26,764 bases of DNA from CAZTHM01 sp041946825 (GCA_041946825.1 JBHGBD010000049.1:1-26764); one strand, 5' to 3'; shown: positions 16,476 through 25,521, numbered from the stretch's first letter. Notes: a model not told the origin generated them from the sequence alone. Numbers and translations are program-made.

Positions 16476-16586
16476 ATGGTTATTATCGCTGTGGTGGGTG
16501 GTTTGTTTATCGGCGGCGCGCTGTTTGCGGTGCTCAAGAACAGCGGCGGTTCGGATAAGAAATACACGAAACTCGACATCGGCTAG
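16476..16586 (+). CDS. 36-residue single-span membrane peptide, hypothetical
   Basis: A short frame, ATG 16476 to TAG 16584. It encodes a hydrophobic helix (MVIIAVVGGLFIGGALFAVL) followed by a polar tail rich in Lys and Ser ending KLDIG. The composition is that of a real small membrane protein rather than a chance frame: Gly-rich helix, positive residues just after the span, charged tail. GGGAG (16459-16463) is 12 bases upstream, longer than ideal. It lies between the DUF2911 gene and the PAP2 phosphatase on the same strand. Function unknown. Confidence 0.5.
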   Translation: MVIIAVVGGLFIGGALFAVLKNSGGSDKKYTKLDIG

Positions 16587-16680
16587 CTTTCGGGATTGCA
16601 TCCGGGCGGAATCCTTCCTCTTCGGGCTCTCCTTTCACCACGACTGGCGCGGGTTGGCAAACGGTCCGGCAGGCGCTGGG

Positions 16681-17559
16681 GTGTCCCGGCGCGATCCTGA
16701 GTGGCGCGACTTCGCGCGGTTGGCTTCGACCTTGCTGATTGCTCCCAGGGCAGAGCGCTTACTCCTTTTGCTTCTTCTGTGTCTCCCGGCGGCGGGCGCC
16801 GCGCAGTCGCCCGGGGCCATCGTTGGGCCGAATGTCACCGACGCCCCGGCGGCTGCCTCAAATTCCCCCGGAGAGGTCGACCGCAAGGTCTCCTGGAAAC
16901 TTCTCCCTTCCAACGTTGTTCACGACCAGAAACCCATCTGGCTTTTTCCCGTGCGCGTCGCGCAGGGAAAGCACCTGAAGCCGGCGCTGGCGTTTGTGCT
17001 GGCGACCGCGGGGCTGGTGGCTCTCGACCCGCACGACACGCCATACTTCCGGCGGACCGACACCTTTCAGGACTTCAACCGCGTCTTCAGCGGGCGGAAC
17101 ACGGCTCTTGCCAGCGCGGTCTTCCCGCTTTCGTTTTACGCAGTCGGCCTGGCGCGGAGAGACCGTTACGCGCAGAACACCGCGCTCCTGGCCGGCGAAG
17201 CGGTGCTGGATTCCGAGTTTGTCACCCTGGTCATGAAGAATGTCGACCGTCGCCTGCGCCCGAGCGACATCTCGCCCCAGGGCGATTTCTCACACACCTG
17301 GTTCAAGTCGCACGGGCGGTTCATCAGCGGGCGGGGGAGTTTTCCTTCCGGCCACACAATTGCCGCCTTCTCCGTGGCGACGATTTTTGCCGAGCGCTAC
17401 AAGCGGCATCGCTGGGTGCCGTGGGTGGCGTATCCGCTCGCGGGCCTGGTCGGGTTCTCACGCGTCCCGCTTCAATCGCATTTCCCCTCCGACGTTTTTG
17501 CCGGGGCGGTGCTGGGCTATTCGATCAGCCGGTTCGCCGTCCTTCAGCAAAGGCCCTAG
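16681..17559 (+). CDS. PAP2-family membrane or periplasmic phosphatase
   Basis: A phosphatidic acid phosphatase type 2 / haloperoxidase-like enzyme, probably acting on lipid phosphates such as undecaprenyl or phosphatidyl phosphates at the outer face of the inner membrane. All three family motifs are intact: K-x6-RP (KNVDRRLRP), PSGH (SFPSGHTIAA) and SR-x5-H-x3-D (SRVPLQSHFPSD). The N-terminus has a Leu-rich signal segment ending AAGAAQ. The start is uncertain: GTG 16681 gives 292 residues and TTG 16720 is an alternative; no strong ribosome site marks either. The frame is open further upstream, but that part overlaps the DUF2911 gene and is not protein-like. Two TTCA-loop hairpins follow. Confidence 0.85.
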   Translation: MSRRDPEWRDFARLASTLLIAPRAERLLLLLLLCLPAAGAAQSPGAIVGPNVTDAPAAASNSPGEVDRKVSWKLLPSNVVHDQKPIWLFPVRVAQGKHLKPALAFVLATAGLVALDPHDTPYFRRTDTFQDFNRVFSGRNTALASAVFPLSFYAVGLARRDRYAQNTALLAGEAVLDSEFVTLVMKNVDRRLRPSDISPQGDFSHTWFKSHGRFISGRGSFPSGHTIAAFSVATIFAERYKRHRWVPWVAYPLAGLVGFSRVPLQSHFPSDVFAGAVLGYSISRFAVLQQRP

Positions 17560-17594
17560 AAGCCGTTGTAAAACCTGGCTTAGTCTCTTGTCAG

Positions 17595-17650
17595 GGCACG
17601 GCTTCAGCCGTGCCGGGCCGATGTCTTCACGGCAGCGGCTTCAGCCGCTG
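17595..17650. repeat. Two TTCA-loop hairpins between convergent genes
   Basis: Hairpin 1 (17595-17614): GGCACGGC-TTCA-GCCGTGCC. Hairpin 2 (17633-17650): CAGCGGC-TTCA-GCCGCTG. They share the core GGC-TTCA-GCC. The pair lies between the PAP2 gene and the end of the truncated VWFA gene, whose stop at 17668 is only 18 bases away. It could act as a bidirectional terminator, or mark an insertion that removed the gene's 3' end. Confidence 0.7.
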
Positions 17651-17667
17651 AGGGCCAACCAGGCACC

Positions 17668-18582
17668 TCAGGGGCTCTTGACGTTGCGGAACGTCCCATC
17701 CTTCTTGGCATTGGTGGGATAGTAGGCCAGGGTGTACTGGTTGCGGATGTCGCGGGCAATCTGCACGCACGTCGCTTCCACTTCTTCCAGCGACTTGGGG
17801 AAATACGCCTGTCCGCCGGTGGTCTGCACGACTTTCTCCAGGACTTTCTGAGCGCGGCGGGCGCTGGCATGGCGGATCTTGAACAACCCGCCCGGCTCGT
17901 CCGACCCCAGCAAACCGATGGCATAGATGACGGTATTGGATTTCTGCGCGCTGCGCAGCAGCTCGTCGAGGGAGTAACGGCTGGCATTGTCTTCGCCATC
18001 GGTGATGGCGAGCACGACCTTCTTATCGCGGTTGCCCAGCTTGATGTGATCGAGCGAGGCGTAGAGGGCGTCGTAGAGCGCCGTGCCGCCGCGCGAGTCG
18101 ATCTTGTCAAGCGCCGCCTTCAGTTCCTCGATATTGGCGGCAAAATCCCCCGGCGTGTCGAGGTAGTAGACATCGTTGAAGTTGACGACGAAAACCTGAT
18201 CCTGGGGATTCGACGTGCGGACAAACGTCACGGCGGCGGAATTGACCGCGGGACGCTTCTCCTTCATGCTGCCGCTGTCGTCGATCACGATGCCCATGGT
18301 GACGGGAATGTCGGCATGGGAAAACACCGAGAGCTTTTGCGGCACGCCGTCCTCGTAGACGCGGAAGTTTTCCTGGCGGAGGTTGTTGACCTGCCGGCCT
18401 TTCTTGTCGAGCACCGTGGCGTGCAGCACCACGAGGTTCACGTCGACGTTGATGGTGTATTCGTCGCGCTTCTTTTCGGGCGCGGGAGCCGGCGTCGCGG
18501 TCTGGGGCGCCTGGGCACGCAGCAGCGTGGACAGACCCATCACCGCGCCGGCCAGAGCAATTCTGTAAGTCTTTGCGTTCAT
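17668..18582 (-). CDS. Secreted VWFA-related protein, C-terminally truncated
   Basis: A 304-residue von Willebrand factor A-like protein of the acidobacterial VWFA-related type. It has a signal peptide (1-24, ending LRAQ), a leading beta region (VDVNLVVLHATVLDKKG), and a MIDAS metal site: DDSGS at 101-105, a Thr in GGTALYDAL and Asp in ITDGEDN. It ends with GTFRNVKSP, whereas its neighbour continues about 20 residues past the same point to a GYYAPSQ-type end, so the last strands are missing. No other frame downstream restores them. ATG 18582 is chosen for the signal peptide, 7 bases after the upstream gene's stop; ATG 18606 would overlap it. A role in protein binding at the cell surface is inferred only. 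Confidence 0.85.
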   Translation of the reverse strand: MNAKTYRIALAGAVMGLSTLLRAQAPQTATPAPAPEKKRDEYTINVDVNLVVLHATVLDKKGRQVNNLRQENFRVYEDGVPQKLSVFSHADIPVTMGIVIDDSGSMKEKRPAVNSAAVTFVRTSNPQDQVFVVNFNDVYYLDTPGDFAANIEELKAALDKIDSRGGTALYDALYASLDHIKLGNRDKKVVLAITDGEDNASRYSLDELLRSAQKSNTVIYAIGLLGSDEPGGLFKIRHASARRAQKVLEKVVQTTGGQAYFPKSLEEVEATCVQIARDIRNQYTLAYYPTNAKKDGTFRNVKSP

Positions 18583-18589
18583 ATTCACT

Positions 18590-19627
18590 TTACTGGCTTG
18601 GGGCATAATATCCCGTGCGGGCGTAAACCTGGAGAGGCGGTAGGCCCTTGGGCGGATTGAGCTTGACGCGAATGCGCCGCCAGCGGCCGTCGCGGACCAG
18701 GTTCGACGGCTTGTACCCGATCACGTACTGGTTGCGCAGCTCGATCGAAATCTTCTCGGCGATATCCGGCAACTCGTTGGCGTCTTCGACGCTGAACATG
18801 CGGCCGCCGGAGACCTCGGCCAGTTCCGCCAGCAAGCTGGGCCCGCGAGCCTCTTCGGGCGTCCGCGAGCGCGCGCTCAAAGGCTCGAAAATTCCCACCG
18901 CGTAGATCTGCACGTCGGATTCCTTGACCGCCCTTTTGACGTCGTTCTCGGTGTACCGGCTGTGATTGTCGCCGCCGTCGGAAATCACCAGCAGCGCCTT
19001 GCGGGTCGTGCTCGCCTTCTTGGTTTCGCTGAGGCCGAGATAAATGGCGTCGAGCAGCGCGGTCTTGCCCCCCGATTTCACGAAAATCAAGCGATCCTGC
19101 ACGTTTTCGAACTTCGACGTGAAACCCGAAATCAAGTTGGGTCTCTCGCTGAAGTTGATGAGCATAAACTCATCCTGGGGGTTAGATGTCTTGAAAAACT
19201 GCAGCGCTGCCTCCTTGGATTTTTGAATCTTGTCCCCCATCGATCCACTGGAGTCGAAGATCATGCCCACCGAAATGGGCGCGTCTTCGGTGGAGAAGGT
19301 CGCGATCTGCTGCTCCACTTTCTCGTCGTACACCTGGAAGTTCGACTGGTCCAGCCCCGTCACGATGCGGTCGAAAGGGTCGGTGACCGTCACATTGACG
19401 ACCACCATGTTGACGTCGACCTGGATGGGCGACGGGTGGATCGCACCCTGCTGGACGCGGATTTGCGCGCCCGGCGTCTTATCGGGCGGAGCGGGCGGGG
19501 GATCGTCACTGGCCGGAACCCGCAAGGCGGCGGCGCTGCAGAGCGCCATCGCGACAGCGCCTAGCGCCCCAAGCCGACACGCGCATTGTCGGAGGCGTGG
19601 TCTCGTGCTGGCGACCTTCCCGTCCAT
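18590..19627 (-). CDS. Secreted VWFA-related protein, full length
   Basis: A 345-residue paralogue of the following gene. A signal-like N-terminus (about 1-40, with a basic region and a hydrophobic stretch) is followed by a Pro-rich linker. The opening strand VDVNMVVVNVTVTDPF is followed by the VWA domain, with MIDAS residues in DSSGS (125-129), GGKTALLDA and ISDGGDN. It ends with the full C-terminal strands (IRVKLNPPKG ... ARTGYYAP). The beta region before VWA and the tail after it are characteristic of TIGR03436-like proteins, which are abundant in acidobacteria. It is the first gene of a two-gene minus-strand operon and diverges from pyrG. Confidence 0.9.
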   Translation of the reverse strand: MDGKVASTRPRLRQCACRLGALGAVAMALCSAAALRVPASDDPPPAPPDKTPGAQIRVQQGAIHPSPIQVDVNMVVVNVTVTDPFDRIVTGLDQSNFQVYDEKVEQQIATFSTEDAPISVGMIFDSSGSMGDKIQKSKEAALQFFKTSNPQDEFMLINFSERPNLISGFTSKFENVQDRLIFVKSGGKTALLDAIYLGLSETKKASTTRKALLVISDGGDNHSRYTENDVKRAVKESDVQIYAVGIFEPLSARSRTPEEARGPSLLAELAEVSGGRMFSVEDANELPDIAEKISIELRNQYVIGYKPSNLVRDGRWRRIRVKLNPPKGLPPLQVYARTGYYAPSQ

Positions 19628-19688
19628 ACCGGATCTGTTGACACGCCTGCGCCGATTATCGACACCGATAGGGTGTCATCCGCGCTCC

Positions 19689-19697
19689 ATTCTAACA
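19689..19697 (-). promoter_or_regulatory. Extended -10 promoter of the VWFA operon
   Basis: On the minus strand TGTTAGAAT forms an extended -10 (TGn plus TAGAAT). No good -35 is present. Transcription would start near 19682, about 55 bases before the ATG at 19627. Confidence 0.4.
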
Positions 19698-19784
19698 CAG
19701 TTGCACGGCGGAGGCCGTTGGCGGGGGAATCTTCCCTGTAACAAGTCTGTCTCCTTTTTGTTAATTCCTCGGGGAGTTTTTTCG

Positions 19785-19814
19785 TTGACAGCCTCGCGGC
19801 CTTGGACGGATAAT
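19785..19814 (+). promoter_or_regulatory. Sigma70-type promoter of pyrG-kdsA
   Basis: Perfect -35 TTGACA (19785-19790), an 18-base spacer and -10 GATAAT (19809-19814, five of six). Transcription would start near 19820, giving a leader of about 130 bases. Confidence 0.6.
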
Positions 19815-19819
19815 TGCGC

Positions 19820-19855
19820 GTACCGAATCCTGCCGTGCAAGAATTTCTTCGGTAC
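19820..19855 (+). promoter_or_regulatory. Hairpin at the 5' end of the pyrG leader
   Basis: Inverted repeat GTACCGAA (19820-19827) and TTCGGTAC (19848-19855), 8 bp, with a 20-base loop. It begins almost exactly at the predicted transcription start. It could stabilise the mRNA or regulate pyrG, or be a protein-binding site. No following T-run makes it a plain terminator. Confidence 0.4.
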
Positions 19856-19952
19856 CAGCAAATTATTCAGGCGCTTTCCGGAATTGCCGGGCGCGCTCGA
19901 ACAGGCCGTTGGGACAACACCACCAAACCGACATCATAATTTCAGGAGGCGT

Positions 19953-21671
<1,719 letters not shown>

Positions 21672-21672
21672 C

Positions 21673-22503
21673 ATGAGTGCTACAGTCCGCATCGGGAAGC
21701 TAAACGCCGGCCCCGGCGCCCCTCTGTTCCTGATCGCCGGGCCCTGCGTCATCGAAAGTGAGCGGCACGCCTTCAAGATGGCCGAACGGCTCGCCGCCGC
21801 GGCGCGAAAAATCGGTGTGCCGTTCATCTTCAAGGCCTCCTACGACAAGGCCAACCGCACGTCGCTCGATTCCTATCGCGGCCCGGGGCTCCAGCGAGGG
21901 CTCGAAATCCTGGCGGGGATCAAGAAGAAATACCGCGTCCCGTTGCTCACCGATGTCCACGAGGTTTCTCACGTCGGGCCCGCGGCGGAAGTCTGTGACG
22001 TCATCCAGATCCCCGCCTTTCTTTCGCGGCAAACGGACTTGCTGGTGGAAGCGGGGCGCTCGGGCGCGGCGGTCAACATCAAGAAAGGCCAGTTCCTTTC
22101 GCCCTGGGACATCCGTCACGCCATCCATAAAGTGGCGAGCACGGGCAACCACCGCATCCTGATCACGGAGCGGGGAACATGCTTCGGCTACAACAATCTG
22201 GTGGTGGACGTGCGCGGGCTGGCGGTGATGAAGGAATTCGGCTATCCCGTCATTCTCGATGTCACGCACGCTCTGCAGTTGCCGGGAGGCGAGGGAACGC
22301 GCAGCGGTGGCCAGCCACAGTTCATTGAGCCGCTGGCGCGGGCCGGCGTGGCGGCGGGCGTGGACGGGGTCTTCATGGAAGTGCACGACCGGCCCGCCCG
22401 GGCGCTCTCCGACGGCTCGAACGCCTTGTCCCTGTCGCGGTTTACACCCTTGGCCTCCAGGCTTCGCAGCCTGGGGCGCCTGGTCCGCCGCCTGAATTCG
22501 TAA
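21673..22503 (+). CDS. kdsA: 3-deoxy-D-manno-octulosonate 8-phosphate synthase
   Basis: Condenses phosphoenolpyruvate with arabinose 5-phosphate to KDO 8-phosphate for lipopolysaccharide. The product is 276 residues. Family motifs: IAGPCVIES (21-29), FKASYDKANR, IQIPAFLSRQTDLL, VNIKKGQFLSPWD, TERGTCFGYNNLVVD and HALQLPGG. Cys25 in AGPC, with the later His, Glu (FMEVHD) and Asp, marks the metal-dependent class, as in Aquifex, unlike the E. coli enzyme, which has Asn there. ATG 21673 is separated from the pyrG stop by a single base and lacks its own strong ribosome site, so translation is probably coupled. A terminator follows directly. Confidence 0.97.
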   Translation: MSATVRIGKLNAGPGAPLFLIAGPCVIESERHAFKMAERLAAAARKIGVPFIFKASYDKANRTSLDSYRGPGLQRGLEILAGIKKKYRVPLLTDVHEVSHVGPAAEVCDVIQIPAFLSRQTDLLVEAGRSGAAVNIKKGQFLSPWDIRHAIHKVASTGNHRILITERGTCFGYNNLVVDVRGLAVMKEFGYPVILDVTHALQLPGGEGTRSGGQPQFIEPLARAGVAAGVDGVFMEVHDRPARALSDGSNALSLSRFTPLASRLRSLGRLVRRLNS

Positions 22504-22531
22504 GGCGCGGTGAAGCGTACCGCGGCCTTTT
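22502..22531 (+). terminator. Intrinsic terminator after kdsA
   Basis: A stem AAGGCGCGGT with ACCGCGGCCTT (one bulged base), a 7-base loop, then TTTT. It begins inside the kdsA stop codon and so closes the pyrG-kdsA operon. Confidence 0.6.
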
Positions 22532-22592
22532 GTCGCCTCCCTAATCATCAGGATTGACGATGGCGTCGATATAAGGTAGGTATAGCGATGGT

Positions 22593-22609
22593 GGCCGCTC
22601 GGAGCGGCC
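22593..22609 (+). promoter_or_regulatory. Hairpin covering the ribosome site of the diguanylate cyclase gene
   Basis: GGCCGCT-CGG-AGCGGCC forms a 7-bp stem with a 3-base loop, ending five bases before the ATG at 22614. The only Shine-Dalgarno candidate, GGAG (22601-22604), lies in the loop and the 3' arm. Folding would limit initiation, so it may control translation. It may also be chance in GC-rich DNA. Confidence 0.35.
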
Positions 22610-22613
22610 CGAA

Positions 22614-24404
22614 ATGGCATTCTCGATCCGCAATCTGAAAATCCGCCAGCAGATTCTGCTTGTCACATTCCCTCCGCTTTGTGTCCTGCTGTGCGCTATC
22701 GCGCTGCTTTTCTATTCTTACTGGATGGCCCTGCACGCTAACCGCGGCACTCGCCAGTCGCTCGAAAGCATCGCGCAGAGCGAGGAGTTGTTGCGCCACG
22801 TCAGCGAGATGTACATGGGCGTGCGGGGATTTATCTTCACCCAGCAGGCCGCCTCGCTGACGCTTTACGAGCAGGCTGCCTCCACCATCCCGGGCGACAT
22901 CGCCAACCTGCGGGAACTCGAATCGGGCTCCGCCGCGCAGACGGCTGAGGTCAACGCCCTTTCCGACGCCCTCTCGCGTTTTCAGGCTGATTTCGCCAAT
23001 CGGACGATCAGCCGCATCAATCGCGGGGTCACGATCGATGCTCCCCTCACCTTGAGCGAGGGGGACCGGCGCATGGCCGCGCTGCGGCAGATGATCGAAA
23101 AGCTCCTGCAGGAGGACCACGCCGAGAACCTCAAGGCGATGATCGAGGAGGAGCAGCAAATGCGCCGCATGGTCATGGTGGCGCTGGGCGTGGCGATTCT
23201 GGTGGGCGTCATCGTTTTGCTGGTCACTCGCGAGGTGACGGGCCTGCTTGTGCAGCCGGTGCGACAGATGATCGAGGCCTCGGAGCGCGTCAGCCGTGGC
23301 GACTTCCGGGTCGCCCTCCCTCCGGCCGCGGACAACGAGTTTGGAATCCTCTCGCAGAGTTTCTCCCACATGACTTCCGCGTTGCGTCAGGAGCGCGAAG
23401 AGATGGCCTCGTTGAACCGCTTTTCCGAGGCGGTGACGCAGTGCACCTCGGAAGGCGAAATCTACGACCACGTACTCTTTTCGATCCGCGAGCGATTTCA
23501 TCCGCACCAGGTCATCATCTTCAAACTCAACCCCGAGGAGAATCTCCTCGAAGCCGTCGCGACGCTCGTCCCGCTTCCCGACGAATTGCGTGATTGGCCG
23601 GTCATCGCCGAGCCGCACAACTGCAAGGCGGTGCGCACGGGGCGCCACTTCCGCGTCAACGATGTGAGCGTCGAGCCGCCCTGCCCCTCGAAATTTGTTA
23701 TCCCGGGGGAGGGAAGCTATTACTGCGGCCCGCTCATCGCCGGCGGCGTCATCATCGGCGCCGTGCGTGTCGAAGGCATCAAAGACTACTGGTCGACGGA
23801 GCGCGAAAGCCTGCTGGAAAGCTACCTGAGCGGCGCGGCTTCGGCGCTTTCGAACCTCCGCCTTCTCGAAACCACCAAGCAGCAGGCCAATGTCGACGAA
23901 CTCACGGGGATCTATAACCGCCGCTTCCTGGAAGAGTACGCGCGCAAGCTCCTGGCGATGGCGCGCCGCAAAGGCCAGCCGCTCGGCGTCATCATGATGG
24001 ACCTCGACCACTTCAAGGAATTCAACGACGTTTACGGTCACGAAGTGGGCGACCGCATCCTTCGCCATTTTGCCAAGACCGCCACCCAGGCGATGCGCGA
24101 GGCCAACCTCGCCGCGCGCTACGGGGGCGAGGAATTCGTCGTTGTCCTGCCGGAAACCGACGCCCAGGGTTGCATGCGCCTCGCGGAGCGCATTCGCATG
24201 GCCGTCGAGCGCATGGTGGTGCCTTCGGGGACCGAAAAGCCGCTTCCGCAACTGACCGTCAGCCTCGGTATTGCCGTCTACCCCGAGCACGGGCATTCGC
24301 TGGAAGAACTCCTCCAGGCATCCGACAAGGCGCTCTACGAATCCAAGCGCGCCGGACGCAACCGCGCCACCATCTACGTACCCCAGGAAGAACCTGCCTC
24401 CTGA
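22614..24404 (+). CDS. Membrane diguanylate cyclase: sensor-HAMP-GAF-GGDEF
   Basis: A 596-residue signalling enzyme predicted to make cyclic di-GMP from two GTP. The order is TM1 (about 14-36), a helical periplasmic sensor of CHASE3-like character (about 40-180), TM2 (about 186-205), HAMP (206-258), GAF (about 275-418) and GGDEF (425-590). The active site is intact: RYGGEEF at 502-508, DxD-type MDLDHFK at 462-468 and NDVYGH at 471-476. The inhibitory I-site, normally RxxD upstream of GGEEF, reads RxxN (Arg495 to Asn498), so product inhibition may be weak. It stands between kdsA and kdsD, separated from kdsA by a terminator. The sensor ligand is unknown. Confidence 0.93.
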   Translation: MAFSIRNLKIRQQILLVTFPPLCVLLCAIALLFYSYWMALHANRGTRQSLESIAQSEELLRHVSEMYMGVRGFIFTQQAASLTLYEQAASTIPGDIANLRELESGSAAQTAEVNALSDALSRFQADFANRTISRINRGVTIDAPLTLSEGDRRMAALRQMIEKLLQEDHAENLKAMIEEEQQMRRMVMVALGVAILVGVIVLLVTREVTGLLVQPVRQMIEASERVSRGDFRVALPPAADNEFGILSQSFSHMTSALRQEREEMASLNRFSEAVTQCTSEGEIYDHVLFSIRERFHPHQVIIFKLNPEENLLEAVATLVPLPDELRDWPVIAEPHNCKAVRTGRHFRVNDVSVEPPCPSKFVIPGEGSYYCGPLIAGGVIIGAVRVEGIKDYWSTERESLLESYLSGAASALSNLRLLETTKQQANVDELTGIYNRRFLEEYARKLLAMARRKGQPLGVIMMDLDHFKEFNDVYGHEVGDRILRHFAKTATQAMREANLAARYGGEEFVVVLPETDAQGCMRLAERIRMAVERMVVPSGTEKPLPQLTVSLGIAVYPEHGHSLEELLQASDKALYESKRAGRNRATIYVPQEEPAS

Positions 24405-24422
24405 GGGCTTGCCCCGGAAGTG

Positions 24423-24431
24423 TGCTATCAT
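24423..24431 (+). promoter_or_regulatory. Extended -10 promoter of kdsD
   Basis: TGCTATCAT, an extended -10 nearly identical to that of ileS (TGCTATAAT). The predicted start near 24438 gives a leader of about 16 bases to ATG 24454, without a clear Shine-Dalgarno. Confidence 0.4.
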
Positions 24432-24453
24432 CCACGGCTCTCGTGCTCCAGCC

Positions 24454-25413
24454 ATGAGCCTTGAAACGGCGCGCAAAGTCCTCGAGATCGAAGCCCGAGC
24501 CCTCGGCGAACTTCTCGGTCGCCTGGACGAGCGGTTCGTGCGCGCCGTCGAAATCCTCTTTACCTGCCGCGGCCGCGTGGTGGTGACCGGCATGGGGAAG
24601 TCGGGGATTATTGCGCAGAAGATCTCGGCCACTTTTTCGAGCACCGGCACGCCGTCATTCTTCTTGCATCCGGCCGAGGCGATTCACGGCGACCTGGGGC
24701 GGCTGGTTGCCGATGACGTCGTCGTGGCGCTTTCCTACAGCGGCGAGACGGAGGAGATCCTGCGCCTGCTCGATTCGCTCAAACGCCTGGGCATCCCGCT
24801 CATTACCTTGACGGGAAATCCCGCTTCGGTGCTGGCGCAGACCAGCGACGTGGTCATCGACGTGAGCATCAGCGAGGAGGCGTGCCCGCTCGGCCTCGCG
24901 CCCACGGCTTCAACCACGGCGATGCTCGCCATGGGTGACGCGCTGGCAATGGCGCTGCTCGAGAAGCGCGGCTTCAAGGAAGAGGACTACGCGGCGCTTC
25001 ACCCGGGCGGCGGGCTGGGCGTTAAGTTGCGCCGCGTCGAGAACGTAATGCACACGGGTGACGCCGTTCCGCGCGTGGCGCCGCAAACTGCGGTTCCCGA
25101 CGTCATATACGAGATGAGCAAAAAAGGTCTGGGGCTGGCGACCGTCGTCGAGAGCGATGGCCGGCTGGTGGGATTCATTTCCGACGGTGACTTGCGGCGC
25201 TTTTTCCAGAGGGAAGGGAACCACGCGCTCGGCATGACGGCCTCTGACTGCATGACGCGCACCGCGACCACCATTACCCGCAACGAGCTCGCCACCAAAG
25301 CGCTGAACTTGATGGAAGGTCGCAAGATTACCGCGCTGCCGGTCGTCGACGCGGCGGGGAAGCTCGAAGGCGTCGTGCACATTCACGACTTGTGGCAGAC
25401 GGAAATGTTTTAA
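24454..25413 (+). CDS. kdsD: Arabinose-5-phosphate isomerase (KpsF/GutQ/KdsD)
   Basis: Interconverts ribulose 5-phosphate and arabinose 5-phosphate, supplying KdsA. The product is 319 residues: a SIS sugar-isomerase domain (about 35-175) then two CBS domains (about 196-255 and 262-319). Motifs: GMGKSGIIAQK (46-56), the EAIHGDLG loop with His79, SYSGETEE (94-101), EACPLGLAPTAST (142-153) and LHPGGGLG with His183, an active-site position. The ATG at 24454 fits the family N-terminus; the frame is open further upstream within the GGDEF gene but that part is not used. kdsC follows after a 108-base gap filled with repeats. Confidence 0.95.
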   Translation: MSLETARKVLEIEARALGELLGRLDERFVRAVEILFTCRGRVVVTGMGKSGIIAQKISATFSSTGTPSFFLHPAEAIHGDLGRLVADDVVVALSYSGETEEILRLLDSLKRLGIPLITLTGNPASVLAQTSDVVIDVSISEEACPLGLAPTASTTAMLAMGDALAMALLEKRGFKEEDYAALHPGGGLGVKLRRVENVMHTGDAVPRVAPQTAVPDVIYEMSKKGLGLATVVESDGRLVGFISDGDLRRFFQREGNHALGMTASDCMTRTATTITRNELATKALNLMEGRKITALPVVDAAGKLEGVVHIHDLWQTEMF

Positions 25414-25428
25414 GAGCAGTGATCAGTT

Positions 25429-25449
25429 GTCAGTGGCCAGTGGTCAGTG
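25429..25449. repeat. Tandem heptamers, GTCAGTG type (three units)
   Basis: Three consecutive 7-base units, GTCAGTG, GCCAGTG and GTCAGTG, just downstream of the kdsD stop. Less regular related bases extend upstream (GAGCAGTGATCAGTT). Confidence 0.7.
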
Positions 25450-25484
25450 AAGAGCGCATCCTGCGGTTTGCCGTCGTTGCCGAT

Positions 25485-25512
25485 AGCTGACGGCTGATAG
25501 CTGAAAGCTGAA
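25485..25512. repeat. Tandem heptamers, AGCTGAN type (four units)
   Basis: Four consecutive 7-base units, AGCTGAC, GGCTGAT, AGCTGAA and AGCTGAA. The last runs into GAAGG (25510-25514), which serves as the ribosome site of kdsC at seven bases' spacing. The consensus partly matches the reverse complement of the first array (CACTGAC), so the two arrays may pair imperfectly. Confidence 0.7.
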
Positions 25513-25521
25513 GGCCAACAT

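Larger units (their letters stand above)
19628..19952. other. Divergent intergenic region between VWFA operon and pyrG
   Basis: No gene is supported. It holds a promoter for each direction, a short palindrome GACACC-GATAG-GGTGTC (19661-19677) that would fall in the leader of the VWFA transcript, and the pyrG leader hairpin. The reading frame of pyrG is open through this gap and into the antisense of the VWFA gene, but codons there show no protein-like pattern. Confidence 0.6.

Noticed and set aside
16141..16680. N-terminal extension of the PAP2 phosphatase frame
   Set aside because: It overlaps the DUF2911 and 36-residue genes in another frame and has a composition unlike a protein; a signal-like segment begins only after 16681.
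17604..18110. 168-residue frame inside the truncated VWFA gene
   Set aside because: It is an Ala/Arg/Ser-rich out-of-frame shadow. It does not encode the lost C-terminal strands of the VWFA protein.
19230..19952. Upstream extension of the pyrG frame by about 240 residues
   Set aside because: It is antisense to the VWFA gene and then crosses the promoter region. The AGGAGG and the family N-terminus place the start at 19953.
22548..24650. 700-residue open frame on the minus strand opposite the diguanylate cyclase
   Set aside because: It is antisense to a gene with all its motifs intact. Its translation is Arg/His/Asp-rich without recognisable domains, as expected from GC-rich codon bias.
25414..25521. 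Possible CRISPR-like array
   Set aside because: The units are seven bases long and contiguous, with no spacers; this is a short tandem repeat, not CRISPR.
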